Positions 8,262 through 16,766 are shown, numbered from the stretch's first letter. The stretch is DNA of 64,000 bases from Blastococcus sp. TF02A-26 (GCF_003319125.1 NZ_QOHG01000001.1:1-64000); one strand, 5' to 3'. A program made the numbers and translations. The notes: generated from the sequence alone by a model not told the origin.

Positions 8262-9119
8262 GTGCGTGCGCTCGTCACCGGAGCCGGCGGGTTCGTCGGC
8301 CGGCACCTCGTGCGGCGGCTGCGGTCCGACGGCTGGGACGTCGTCGCCCTGACCCGGCTCGACGTGGACCTGGCCGATCCGCTCGCCGGAGCCGCGGCGG
8401 TCCGGGCGGCCGATCCCGACGTGGTCTTCTCCCTGGCCGCCGGGCGGGCGAAGGCGACGCCCGCGGAGCGTGCCGCCACGCTGGCGGTGAACACCAGCCC
8501 GTGGCTGGTCGACGCGCTGCCCGACCGCTGCCGCGCCGTCGTCCGGCTCGGCTCCTCGACGGAGTACGCCGCCGGTCCGGCCCCCCTCGCCGAGGACGCG
8601 CCGCTGCGGCCCCGCGGGTTCTTCGGCGCGACCAAGGCCGCGGGCTCGCTGCTGCTGCAGGCCGCGGCGGCCGAGCGCGGGGTCCGCTCGGCGGTGCTGC
8701 GGGCCTTCCAGGTGTACGGCCCGGGCGACCACCCGACCCGGCTGGTGCCCGTCGTCCTCGCCGCGGCCCGCGACGGCGGCACCGTGCCCCTGCCGGCCGC
8801 GGTGAGCCGGCGCGACTGGGTGTGGGTCGGGGACGTGGTGGACGCCTGCGTGCGGGCCGCTCTGGCGGACGACCTCCCGCCGGGCCAGGTGCTGAACGTC
8901 GGCACCGGCGTGCAGACCAGCACCGAGGAGCTGGTGGCTGCCGCCGAGCGGGCCACCGGGCGGGCCATCGCCACCGCGCCCGGTGCGCATCCCGGGCGGT
9001 CGTGGGACACCGCCGACTGGGTCTGCGACCCGCGCGCGGCGGCGGAGCTGCTCGGCTGGCGGCCCACCGTCGCGCTGGACGAGGGACTGGCCCGCACGTG
9101 GGCGGAGGACCACGCGTGA
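8262..9119 (+). CDS. NAD-dependent epimerase/dehydratase-like protein, catalytic Tyr replaced by Phe
   Basis: A 285-residue extended SDR of the sugar-nucleotide epimerase/dehydratase type. The dinucleotide motif GAGGFVGRHL is at residues 7-16, the Ser/Thr segment LGSSTEYA near 105, and VYGPG and W-V-W-V-G-D-V-V-D-A later. The expected Y-x-x-x-K catalytic pair reads F-G-A-T-K (about residues 127-131): Lys is present but Tyr is Phe, read directly from TTC codons. It may be a reduced-activity or differently tuned enzyme. GTG start. The stop overlaps the next gene by four bases. Confidence 0.8.
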   Translation: MRALVTGAGGFVGRHLVRRLRSDGWDVVALTRLDVDLADPLAGAAAVRAADPDVVFSLAAGRAKATPAERAATLAVNTSPWLVDALPDRCRAVVRLGSSTEYAAGPAPLAEDAPLRPRGFFGATKAAGSLLLQAAAAERGVRSAVLRAFQVYGPGDHPTRLVPVVLAAARDGGTVPLPAAVSRRDWVWVGDVVDACVRAALADDLPPGQVLNVGTGVQTSTEELVAAAERATGRAIATAPGAHPGRSWDTADWVCDPRAAAELLGWRPTVALDEGLARTWAEDHA

Positions 9120-9790
9120 GCGGGCCGCGGGTGGCCGTCGTCGTCCCCGTCTACGGCAACGCCGACACGCTCCGGCCCCTGGCCGCCCGGCTGGGCGCGG
9201 CCCTCGGGGGACGGGACTGGCGGCTGCGCCTGGTCGTGGACGCCTCTCCCGACGACAGCGACCGCGTGGCGCACGAGCTCACCGGCGAGGACTCCCGCAT
9301 CGCCGCGACGCTGCTGATCGAGAACGTCGGCCAGCACGCCGCGCTGGCCTCCGGCCTGGCTGCCGAGCCGGACGCCGACGTGTGGGTGTGCATGGACGCC
9401 GACTTGCAGGACCCGCCGGAGGCCGTGCCCCTGCTGCTGGACCGGCTGGCGTCCGGGGACGTCGGTGCGGTCTTCGCCGGCCGGCGCGGTCGCTACACGT
9501 CCCCGCTGCGGCGGCTGACCGGTGGGCTGCACCGCCGGGTGGCCGCCCGCCTGACCGGTCTGCCCCCGGACGCGGGGGCGTTCCTCGCGATGGGGCCGGC
9601 GGTGCGCGCGGCGGTGCTCGCCGAGCAGGCGCCCAGCATCGTGCTCGCGGTGGGCCTGGCCGGGCACCCGGTGGCCAGCGTCCCGGTGGCGCGCGACGCC
9701 CGGCCCAGCGGGCGCTCGGCCTGGACCGCGCGGGCGCGGCTGGCGCAGTCGGTCCGCTCGCTGCGGTGGGCCCTGCGCCGCCGTCACTGA
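9116..9790 (+). CDS. GT2 glycosyltransferase of the dolichol/undecaprenyl-phosphate sugar type, no membrane tail
   Basis: A 224-residue family 2 glycosyltransferase. VVVPVYGNADTL starts the GT-A fold, N-V-G-Q-H-A-A-L-A-S-G follows, and M-D-A-D-L-Q-D-P-P-E (about residues 90-99) is the signature of DPM1/GtrB/ArnC enzymes that load a sugar onto polyprenyl phosphate. GtrB-type proteins usually add two C-terminal membrane helices; none is visible here. GTG 9116 overlaps the preceding TGA. The membrane GT-C enzyme at 10618 could use the lipid-linked sugar, though it is on the other strand. Confidence 0.8.
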   Translation: MSGPRVAVVVPVYGNADTLRPLAARLGAALGGRDWRLRLVVDASPDDSDRVAHELTGEDSRIAATLLIENVGQHAALASGLAAEPDADVWVCMDADLQDPPEAVPLLLDRLASGDVGAVFAGRRGRYTSPLRRLTGGLHRRVAARLTGLPPDAGAFLAMGPAVRAAVLAEQAPSIVLAVGLAGHPVASVPVARDARPSGRSAWTARARLAQSVRSLRWALRRRH

Positions 9791-10527
9791 GGGCGCGCGG
9801 CCCGCAGCGGCGCCGTCGTCCGGTCGGCGACGACCCGGCCGGCGACCAGGACCGAGACGCGGTCGGCGAGCCGGTCCGCCTCGTCCGGGTCGCGGGTGGA
9901 CAGCAGCACCGTCGTCCCGGCGCGGACGAGGGCGCGCAGCACCGCCGCCACCTCGGCCCGGCAGTGCGGGTCCAGGTCCTGCGTCGGCTCGTCGAGGAGC
10001 ACCAGTTCGGGCCGGACGACGATGCTCGCGGCCAGGTCGAGCCGCCGGCGCATGGCGGGGGACCAGGTAGCCAGCGGGCGCCCGGCGGCGTCGGAGAGCC
10101 CGAACCCGGCGAGCAGCTGGTCGGTGCGCTGCAGGGCCGCCGGCCGCGAGTAGCCGAGCAGCCGGGCCAGCCACAGGAGGTTCGCGCCGCCGCTCAGCTG
10201 CTCGTCGAAGCCGGCCGACCGCCCGGTGCGGCCCACGCGGGCGCGCACCTCGTCGGCCTCGGTGACGACGTCGGCGCCGAGCACCCGCACCGATCCGCCG
10301 GCCGGGCTCAGCCGGGCGGCGAGGACGTCCAGCAGCGTCGTCTTGCCGGCGCCTCCGGGTCCGCAGACCGCGTGCACGCAGCCGGCCGGGACGTGCAGGT
10401 CCACTCCGTCGAGCGCCCGCACCCCGCCGACCACGACGACCAGGCCGTCGGCCGCGACGGCCGGGCTCGCGCGCGGGGCGCCGGGCTCCTGCGCCGCCGC
10501 GAGCCGGCCGGGGACGTCCGGTGCCAC
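9784..10527 (-). CDS. Orphan ABC transporter ATP-binding protein with altered signature
   Basis: A 247-residue ATPase resembling the DrrA/ABC-2 export class. Walker A is GPGGAGKTT (about residues 56-64), Walker B LVLLDEPTQDLD, with D-P-D-E-A-D-R-L after the switch region. The ABC signature is T-W-S-P-A-M-R-R-R-L rather than LSGGQ, and the switch His is replaced by Arg in S-T-R-D. No permease is encoded beside it, so its partner must be elsewhere or it has a non-transport role. It is convergent with the GT2 gene, overlapping 7 bases. Confidence 0.75.
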   Translation of the reverse strand: MAPDVPGRLAAAQEPGAPRASPAVAADGLVVVVGGVRALDGVDLHVPAGCVHAVCGPGGAGKTTLLDVLAARLSPAGGSVRVLGADVVTEADEVRARVGRTGRSAGFDEQLSGGANLLWLARLLGYSRPAALQRTDQLLAGFGLSDAAGRPLATWSPAMRRRLDLAASIVVRPELVLLDEPTQDLDPHCRAEVAAVLRALVRAGTTVLLSTRDPDEADRLADRVSVLVAGRVVADRTTAPLRAARPQ

Positions 10528-10617
10528 GCGCCCACCTCCCGGTCCCCGTGCAGCGGGAGCCGCGCGGATACGACAGGGAGACGGCGGCCGGACCGGGAAC
10601 TCATCGCGCCGGGACCG

Positions 10618-12060
10618 TCACCGGGTCCACAGCTGCAGCACGAGGTCGGTCTTGCTGCCGCGGAACGACCACTCGCGGGTCACCGCGAGCCCCGCGTCGG
10701 TGAGCAGGTCGACGTCGTCGGTGCCGGAGTAGCCGCCCGGGATCTGCCGGCGGACCAGCCACACCCGGTCGGCGTCCGGCGGGGCGTCGTCGGGCGGGAG
10801 GAAGAGGTCGGCGCGCAGCTCCGGGACCTCGGTGCGCACGTAGTGGTCCAGCCCCATCGCCGAGCGCAGGTCGGCGCCCACGACCGGCTCGCCCGGACGG
10901 TGCAGGTCGGCGAGCACCTCGGCCAGCCGGTCGGCCTGCTCGCGGGGCTCCCGGTCGGCCATCGGAGCGCTCGCCAGGAGGGAGAAGCCGACGAGCAGGG
11001 CGCCGACGGCGGCCCGGGCGCCGCGCGGGAGGGCGAGCGCTCCGGCCGCGGCGAGGACGCCCAGCCCGAGCAGGCCGGCCAGCAGGTAGCGGGGCAGGAA
11101 CACCGGGCGGGCCAGCTCGGCGACCAGCAGCAGTCCCAGCGGCACGAGCACCCAGCAGGCGCCGAGGACCCGCGCGCCCCGCCCCCGCACCGCGCCCAGC
11201 ACCGCCAGCGCGACGGTGAGGTACAGCAGCGGGGTCCGGCCGCCGGCCCACGCCTCGAGGGCCAGCCGGACGAGGGCGCCGTCGGTGTCGCGCAGGTGCT
11301 CGGCGTTGCGGCTGCCGACGCCGTTGACCAGGTTCATCCCGACCAGGCCGACGGCCGGCAGGGCGGCCAGCGTGCCGACGACGGCGACCGGGAGCGCCCG
11401 CCGGCGACGGAGCACGAGCGCACCGACGACGAACGCGGCGAGCACCGTGACCGCGTACCAGTGCATGAGCCCCATGCCCGCGCCCGCGAGGCCGAAGAGG
11501 AGCAGCCCGCGGGGCGCGCCCTGGAGCCACCGGACGAGGCCGAGCAGGGCGCCGCTGGTGGCCAGCACGGCCAGGCCGTAGCTGCGCGCCTCGACGGACT
11601 GCTCCAGCAGCAGCGGGTTCGCGGCGAGCGCCAGGCCGGCCAGGACCCCGGTCGCCCGGCCGGCGAGGCGGCCGACCGCGCGGGTGACCAGGGCGATCCC
11701 GCCCGCCGTGGCGAGGAGGGAGAGCACGCGGAGGGAGGTGTCGCCGCCCAGGCCCGGCAGCAGCGTCCAGAGGTGGACGACGAGGTAGTACGGGGCGTTG
11801 TACGAGGGCGGGACGCCGGCCAGGTAGCTCGTCGTCGCCTCGCCGCTGGTCGCCGCGTGCACGATGTCGGCGAACGGCAGCCGGGCGACCTCGGCGGTGA
11901 ACAGCTCGTCGAACCACAGACCGTGCCCGGCGGAGAGCAGCACGGTGCCCAGGACCACCAGCAGCGCCGGTGGCAGCAGCTCCAGGAGCGGAGCCCAGCG
12001 GCGGCGGGCCGACGGCGGGGGAGGCGGCACCTGCGCTCCCTCGACCGTCGGCGCCGCCAC
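10618..12060 (-). CDS. GT39/ArnT-like membrane glycosyltransferase (GT-C fold)
   Basis: A 480-residue integral membrane protein with about ten to eleven hydrophobic helices and a soluble C-terminal part of about 110 residues. In the first outer loop, G-L-W-F-D-E-L-F-T carries the acidic pair used by GT-C enzymes to bind metal and polyprenyl-phosphate sugar. V-E-A-R-S-Y-G-L further on is also typical of the PMT/ArnT group. It should move a sugar from a lipid carrier to an acceptor outside the cytoplasmic membrane; the acceptor is unknown. GTG 12060 lies 6 bases from a TACCCT -10, indicating a leaderless message. Confidence 0.75.
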   Translation of the reverse strand: MAAPTVEGAQVPPPPPSARRRWAPLLELLPPALLVVLGTVLLSAGHGLWFDELFTAEVARLPFADIVHAATSGEATTSYLAGVPPSYNAPYYLVVHLWTLLPGLGGDTSLRVLSLLATAGGIALVTRAVGRLAGRATGVLAGLALAANPLLLEQSVEARSYGLAVLATSGALLGLVRWLQGAPRGLLLFGLAGAGMGLMHWYAVTVLAAFVVGALVLRRRRALPVAVVGTLAALPAVGLVGMNLVNGVGSRNAEHLRDTDGALVRLALEAWAGGRTPLLYLTVALAVLGAVRGRGARVLGACWVLVPLGLLLVAELARPVFLPRYLLAGLLGLGVLAAAGALALPRGARAAVGALLVGFSLLASAPMADREPREQADRLAEVLADLHRPGEPVVGADLRSAMGLDHYVRTEVPELRADLFLPPDDAPPDADRVWLVRRQIPGGYSGTDDVDLLTDAGLAVTREWSFRGSKTDLVLQLWTR

Positions 12061-12066
12061 GCAGGG

Positions 12067-12072
12067 AGGGTA
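12067..12072 (-). promoter_or_regulatory. Leaderless -10 (TACCCT) of the GT-C glycosyltransferase gene
   Basis: Minus strand TACCCT fits TANNNT and ends 6 bases before GTG 12060, so the start codon would be the first transcribed triplet. No clear -35 is seen. Confidence 0.5.
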
Positions 12073-12114
12073 GGCGAGGCCCGTGCGCGCGCCGCGGAGC
12101 CCACGGGTCCCCGG

Positions 12115-12615
12115 TCAGTCGCCCAGGCCGTCCCGGGCGCGCTGGACGACCGGGCTACCGATCCACAGCCAGCCCAGCAGGACGGCGACCAGACCGCCCA
12201 CCACCACCGCCAGCGGCAGGCCGAAGAGCACGTCGGTCACCAGCAGCACCGCGCAGACCAGCGCGAGCGCGAGGACCGAGAGCCCGAGGACGGCGTGGCG
12301 GTTGCTGCGCCGCAGCAGGTCCTCCTTGTCCGGCCGGCGGAACAGCGCCCGGTGCTGCGCTGCCGGGGCGATCAGCAGGGCGGTCGCCACGACGGCGGCC
12401 ACGAGCGTCACGAAGTAGACGTCGCGCTGGAAGCCGCTCATCTCCTCCGCGCCCTCCTGGAACGGGACGACGAGCAGGAACGCGAACAGGAACTGCACTC
12501 CGGGCAGGGCCACCCGCAGCTCGTTGAGCAGCTCCATCAGCTCGCGGTTGACCCGCTCCTCGCGGGTCTCCGCCGCGTCGCCGGAGCGGGCGCCTGCGGT
12601 CTCCTGGGTCGCCAT
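12115..12615 (-). CDS. DUF6328-like four-helix membrane protein
   Basis: A 166-residue protein with an acidic N-terminus of about 25 residues and four membrane helices. N-R-E-L-M-E-L-L-N-E-L-R-V-A-L-P-G-V-Q-F-L-F-A-F-L-L matches the start of the DUF6328 family of actinobacterial membrane proteins, followed by V-P-F and the acidic F-Q-R-D-V-Y-F turn. Function is unknown. ATG 12615 was chosen because the hydrophobic core begins about 45 residues later and upstream sequence is intergenic. It is divergent from the small acidic protein gene. Confidence 0.7.
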   Translation of the reverse strand: MATQETAGARSGDAAETREERVNRELMELLNELRVALPGVQFLFAFLLVVPFQEGAEEMSGFQRDVYFVTLVAAVVATALLIAPAAQHRALFRRPDKEDLLRRSNRHAVLGLSVLALALVCAVLLVTDVLFGLPLAVVVGGLVAVLLGWLWIGSPVVQRARDGLGD

Positions 12616-12727
12616 GGGGTCCTCCGCATCCTCCGCGGTCTCACCGGGGGCAGGTGTATGCCCACTGGTCACCTCGGCGTCACCTGGTCGCCCGTTCGGG
12701 TGGGCGGCACGCGGGTACCGCGCCGCC

Positions 12728-12946
12728 ATGTCGATGTCCGCGCCGCTCGAGCCGAATCTCCCCGAGACCCCTGACGACGGCATCCCCGCCGCGGACGCCG
12801 GTCGGGGAGCCCCGCCGCCCGCCGAGGGGTTCGGCATCGACGGCGAGGACCCCGACCGCGCCGAGGGAGAGCCGCGGACGCCGGAGGTGGAGCTGTCCGA
12901 CCCGCCGTTCCGCACGCCCGACCCGCGGGACGTGGGCCGCGACTGA
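12728..12946 (+). CDS. Small acidic, proline-rich hypothetical protein
   Basis: A 72-residue protein rich in Pro, Asp and Glu, with no hydrophobic core, probably largely disordered. It has two start-proximal Met codons (ATG 12728 and 12734). I recognise no family. Compositional drift alone could produce such a frame in GC-rich DNA, but it fills an otherwise unexplained gap between divergent genes and its codon third positions look coding. Confidence 0.45.
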   Translation: MSMSAPLEPNLPETPDDGIPAADAGRGAPPPAEGFGIDGEDPDRAEGEPRTPEVELSDPPFRTPDPRDVGRD

Positions 12947-13007
12947 ACGGTCGGTGAACACCCGCCGATCCGCGTGACCTGCGGGGATCCGGAGTCATTG
13001 AGGAGCC

Positions 13008-14672
13008 GTGACCACTCCGCTCCCCGCCGTCTCCCGGCGCCGCGTCCTGCAGGCCGGCGGTGCCCTGACCGGCGCCGCCGTCCTGGGGCTGGCGGCCGCC
13101 GACCCCGCCGCGGGCACCCCGGTCCGGCCCGCCTTCGCCCACGGTGTGGCGTCCGGTGACCCGTTGCCCACCGCCGTCCTCCTCTGGACCCGTGTCACGC
13201 CGACGCCCTCGGCCACGCCCGGCTCGGGCGCGGGTCCGGTCGTGCCGGTCGACTGGGAGGTGGCGACCGACGACCGCTTCCGCCAGGTCGTCCGCCGCGG
13301 GACGGTGCGCACCGGCCCCGACCGCGACCACACCGTCAAGGTCGACGCCACCGGCCTGACCCCCGGCCGCACCTACTGGTACCGCTTCCGCTGCCAGGGG
13401 GTGCTCTCGCCGGCCGGGCGCACCCGCACCGCGCCCGCCGACGACGCCGCCGTCCCGCGGCTGCGGATGGCCGTCGTCTCCTGCGCCAACCTGCAGGCGG
13501 GGTGGTTCGGCGCGTACCGGAGCCTCGCGGCCCGCACCGACCTCGACCTCGTGCTGCACCTGGGCGACTACCTGTACGAGTACGCGCCGGGGGAGTACCA
13601 GGCGCGCGACGTCGTCGTCCGCCCGCACGACCCGCCGCGGGAGATGGTGACGCTCGCCGACTACCGCCGCCGGCACGCCCAGTACAAGGCGGACCCGGAC
13701 CTGCAGGCCCTGCACGCGGTCGCGCCCTGGGTGGTCACCTGGGACGACCACGAGTCGGCCAACGATGCGTGGTCCGGCGGCGCGGAGAACCACACGCCCG
13801 GCGGCGAGGGCGAGTGGACGTCGCGGCGGGCGGCGGCGCAGCGCGCCTACGCCGAGTGGATGCCGGTGCGCTACGAGGCCGGCGGCCGGCTGTACCGGCG
13901 ATTCCGCTGCGGCCGCCTGGCCAGCCTCTCGATGCTCGACCTGCGCACGTACCGCTCGGAGCAGGTCTCCTCGCCGGTGGACCCCGCGCTCGGCGATCCC
14001 GGCCGGACGATCACCGGAGCCGAGCAGATGGACTTCCTCCTGGAGGGCCTGGCCGACCCGGCGGTGCAGTGGAAGCTGGTCGGCAACCCCGTGATGGTCG
14101 CGCCGGTGCAGTTCCCGAGCACGCTCGACGCCCGAGCCCTCCAGGGCCTGGAGGCGCTGCTGGGGGTCGACCTGCCCGACCAGGTCGGGGGGCTGCCGTA
14201 CAACGTCGACCAGTGGGACGGATACCCCGCCGAGCGGGCCGGGGTGCTGGGCCACCTGCGCGACCGCGGCATCCGCGACACGGTGTTCCTCACCGGCGAC
14301 ATCCACTCCGGGTGGGCGGCGGAGCTCCCGTCGGACCCGCTGACCTATCCCGTGACCGGCGACAGCCTGGGGGTCGAACTCGTGTGCACCTCGGTGACCA
14401 GCGACAACCTCGACGACATCGTCGGATCTCCACCGCGGACGACGTCGCGGGCGGTGGAGACGGTCATCAAGGGAGCCAATCCGCACGTGAAGTACCTGGA
14501 CTTCGACTCCCACGGCTACTCGGTGCTCGAGGTGACCCCGGCGCACGTGCAGATGGACTGGTTCGTGCTGCTGGACCGGACGAACCGGAGCTCCGGCGCG
14601 GTGTGGTCGACCTCCTGGCGGGTCGCCGCGGGTTCGTCGAGGGTCATCCCGGCCGCGCGGCGGCTGTCGTGA
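13008..14672 (+). CDS. phoD: Tat-exported PhoD-type alkaline phosphatase/phosphodiesterase
   Basis: A 554-residue secreted phosphoesterase. The signal S-R-R-R-V-L-Q at residues 8-14 is a twin-arginine motif, so it is exported folded with its metals. An N-terminal Fn3-like PhoD domain (HGVASGDPLPTAVLLWTRV) precedes the catalytic part. Metal ligands are visible in V-V-S-C-A-N, L-H-L-G-D-Y-L-Y-E-Y, W-D-D-H-E-S-A-N-D-A and L-T-G-D-I-H-S-G-W. PhoD enzymes hydrolyse phosphodiesters and monoesters outside the cell, with Fe3+/Ca2+ known for the family. GTG start with TGAGGAG upstream. The stop overlaps the next gene. Confidence 0.92.
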   Translation: MTTPLPAVSRRRVLQAGGALTGAAVLGLAAADPAAGTPVRPAFAHGVASGDPLPTAVLLWTRVTPTPSATPGSGAGPVVPVDWEVATDDRFRQVVRRGTVRTGPDRDHTVKVDATGLTPGRTYWYRFRCQGVLSPAGRTRTAPADDAAVPRLRMAVVSCANLQAGWFGAYRSLAARTDLDLVLHLGDYLYEYAPGEYQARDVVVRPHDPPREMVTLADYRRRHAQYKADPDLQALHAVAPWVVTWDDHESANDAWSGGAENHTPGGEGEWTSRRAAAQRAYAEWMPVRYEAGGRLYRRFRCGRLASLSMLDLRTYRSEQVSSPVDPALGDPGRTITGAEQMDFLLEGLADPAVQWKLVGNPVMVAPVQFPSTLDARALQGLEALLGVDLPDQVGGLPYNVDQWDGYPAERAGVLGHLRDRGIRDTVFLTGDIHSGWAAELPSDPLTYPVTGDSLGVELVCTSVTSDNLDDIVGSPPRTTSRAVETVIKGANPHVKYLDFDSHGYSVLEVTPAHVQMDWFVLLDRTNRSSGAVWSTSWRVAAGSSRVIPAARRLS

Positions 14673-15955
14673 CGGCGCAGCGGCCGGCGCTGGACCGGCG
14701 TGCGTTCCTGCGGCTCACCGCCGCGAGCGGTGCGGCCGTCGTCCTCTCCACGGCGGTCGGCATCCCGGCCGCGCGGGCGACGACGGGAGGTCTGCGGGTC
14801 TACGTCGTGGTCACCGACGGGATGCGCCCGGAGGAGATCAGCCCGCTGCTCACCCCGCGGCTGCACCGGCTGAAGACCGAGGGCACCTGGTTCCCGTCCG
14901 CGCGGTCGCTGCCGGTGATGGAGACGATCCCCAACCACGTGATGATGATGACGGGGGTCCGCCCCGACCGGTCCGGCGTCCCGGCCAACTCGGTCTACGA
15001 CCGCGCCGAGCGCGTCGTCCGCGACCTCGACCGGCCCACCGATCTCCGCTTCCCCACGGTTCTCGAGCGGCTCCGCGCGGCCGGGCGCACGACCGGGACG
15101 GTGCTGTCGAAGGACTACCTCTACGGCATCTTCGGCGAGCGGGCGGACCACCGCTGGGAGCCCTTCCCGCTGCTGCCGGTCACCGACCACGCGCCGGACG
15201 CCGCGACGATGGACGCGATGCTCGCCATGGTCGACCGGTTCGACCCCGACTTCGTGTTCACCAACCTCGGCGACGTCGACCGGGTCGGGCACAGCGACCT
15301 GAGCGGCACCACGCTCCGGCTCGCCCGCACCGCCGCGCTCGCCTCGACCGACCTGCAGATCGGCCGGCTGGTGGACCACCTGCGGGCCACCGGCCGGTGG
15401 GAGCGCACCGCCCTCGTGGTCCTCGCCGACCACTCGATGGACTGGTCGCTGCCGACCAACCTGGTCTCCGTCAGCACGGTCCTGCGGGCCCGCCCGGACC
15501 TGCGGGGGTCCATCCAGATCGCCCAGAACGGCGGAGCCGACCTGCTGTACTGGACCGGTCCGGCGGCGTCCCGGCAGGCGGGCCTGGCCGAGGTGCGGCG
15601 GCTGGTCGCGGCGCACCCGGGCGTGGCCTCGGTCCACCAGCCGCGCGAGCTGCGGCTCGGACCGGAGGCCGGCGACCTGGTCGCCTACTGCCGGGCGGGC
15701 TGGCGGTTCACCGACCCCACACCCCTGTCCAACCCCATCCCGGGCAACCACGGCCACCCGGTCACCGAGCCCATCCCGTTCCTCGTGGCGGGCGGGCACC
15801 CGCAGCTGCCCCGGGGTGCGGTGTCGAACCTGGCCGTGCGCACGATCGACGTGGCACCGGCGGTCGGCGCCGCCTTCGGACTGGGGGCCCCGCGCGGCGG
15901 CTACGACAGCTCCGTGTCCGCCGACTCCCTGCGCTGGCTGATCCCGCGGAGGTGA
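14669..15955 (+). CDS. Tat-exported nucleotide pyrophosphatase/phosphodiesterase
   Basis: A 428-residue protein of the alkaline-phosphatase superfamily, NPP branch. L-D-R-R-A-F-L-R-L near residue 7 is a Tat signal. Zinc ligands appear in V-V-V-T-D-G-M, N-L-G-D-V-D-R-V-G-H, L-A-D-H-S-M-D and G-N-H-G-H-P. The nucleophile is the Thr of M-E-T-I-P-N-H-V (about residue 88). NPPs cleave nucleotide and phosphodiester bonds. The GTG overlaps phoD TGA by four bases, so the two exported phosphoesterases are made together, probably for organic phosphate scavenging. Confidence 0.85.
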   Translation: MTAQRPALDRRAFLRLTAASGAAVVLSTAVGIPAARATTGGLRVYVVVTDGMRPEEISPLLTPRLHRLKTEGTWFPSARSLPVMETIPNHVMMMTGVRPDRSGVPANSVYDRAERVVRDLDRPTDLRFPTVLERLRAAGRTTGTVLSKDYLYGIFGERADHRWEPFPLLPVTDHAPDAATMDAMLAMVDRFDPDFVFTNLGDVDRVGHSDLSGTTLRLARTAALASTDLQIGRLVDHLRATGRWERTALVVLADHSMDWSLPTNLVSVSTVLRARPDLRGSIQIAQNGGADLLYWTGPAASRQAGLAEVRRLVAAHPGVASVHQPRELRLGPEAGDLVAYCRAGWRFTDPTPLSNPIPGNHGHPVTEPIPFLVAGGHPQLPRGAVSNLAVRTIDVAPAVGAAFGLGAPRGGYDSSVSADSLRWLIPRR

Positions 15956-15970
15956 CCTGCGCCCTCCTCG

Positions 15971-15976
15971 TACCGT
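15971..15976 (+). promoter_or_regulatory. Leaderless -10 (TACCGT) of map
   Basis: TACCGT fits TANNNT and lies 7 bases before GTG 15984, which supports that start over GTG 15975 inside the element itself. Confidence 0.55.
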
Positions 15977-15983
15977 GGGGCCC

Positions 15984-16766
15984 GTGGAGACGACGACCTT
16001 CGCCAGCCGTACCACCCTCGAGCTGGACGCCATGCGGGACGCCGGGCGGGTGGTCGCCGAGACCCTCGCCGCGGTGCGGGCCGCCGCGGTGCCGGGGGTG
16101 AAGCTGCGCGACCTCGACGACCTGGCGCAGACCTGCATCCGCGAGGCGGGCGCCACGTCGTCGTTCCTCGGCTACAAGCCGGCGTGGGCGCCGACCGCCT
16201 ACAACGGCGCACTCTGCCTCTCGCCGAACGAGGTCGTCGTGCACGGCCGGCCCAGTGGCCGACGGCTGCACGAGGGCGACGTGCTGAGCATCGACTGCGG
16301 CGCGATCGTCGACGGCTGGAACGGCGACGCGGCGATCACGCTGCTGGTGGGGGAGCAGGTCAGCGAGGACGACGCCCGGCTGGTGCGCGCCACCGAGGAG
16401 GCGCTGGCCGCGGGGATCGCCGCGTCGGTGCCCGGGGCCACCCTGCTCGACGTCGCGACGGCGATCGACGCGGTGGCCCGCTCGTACGGCTTCGCGCACC
16501 TGCCCGACCACGGCGGTCACGGGATCGGCCGGTCGATGCACGAGCCGCCGTTCGTGCCGAACAAGCCGATGACCGGGCTGGACCGCGTGCGGCTCCAGGC
16601 GGGCAGCACGCTGGCGATCGAGCCGATGCTCCTGGCCGGCGAGGAGCGCTACAAGCACAAGAAGGACGGCTGGGCGGTGGTCACGGCCGACGGCCGGCGC
16701 GCGGCCCACGTCGAGCACACCGTCGCGGTGACCGACGACGGCCCGGTGGTGCTCACCACGACCTGA
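15984..16766 (+). CDS. map: Methionine aminopeptidase, type I
   Basis: A 260-residue pita-bread metalloprotease that removes the initiator Met from new proteins. The five metal ligands are visible: Asp in S-I-D-C-G, Asp in N-G-D-A-A, His in G-G-H-G-I-G-R, Glu in A-I-E-P-M and Glu in H-V-E-H-T-V. The length fits class Ia/Ic without the N-terminal zinc extension. GTG 15984 is favoured over the in-frame GTG 15975 because the latter lies within the apparent -10 element. A strong hairpin terminator follows the stop. Confidence 0.93.
   Translation: METTTFASRTTLELDAMRDAGRVVAETLAAVRAAAVPGVKLRDLDDLAQTCIREAGATSSFLGYKPAWAPTAYNGALCLSPNEVVVHGRPSGRRLHEGDVLSIDCGAIVDGWNGDAAITLLVGEQVSEDDARLVRATEEALAAGIAASVPGATLLDVATAIDAVARSYGFAHLPDHGGHGIGRSMHEPPFVPNKPMTGLDRVRLQAGSTLAIEPMLLAGEERYKHKKDGWAVVTADGRRAAHVEHTVAVTDDGPVVLTTT

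Noticed and set aside
8983-12774. A 1263-residue plus-strand frame
   Set aside because: It is low-complexity Arg/Gly/Ala, antisense to the ABC ATPase and GT-C genes, without domains.
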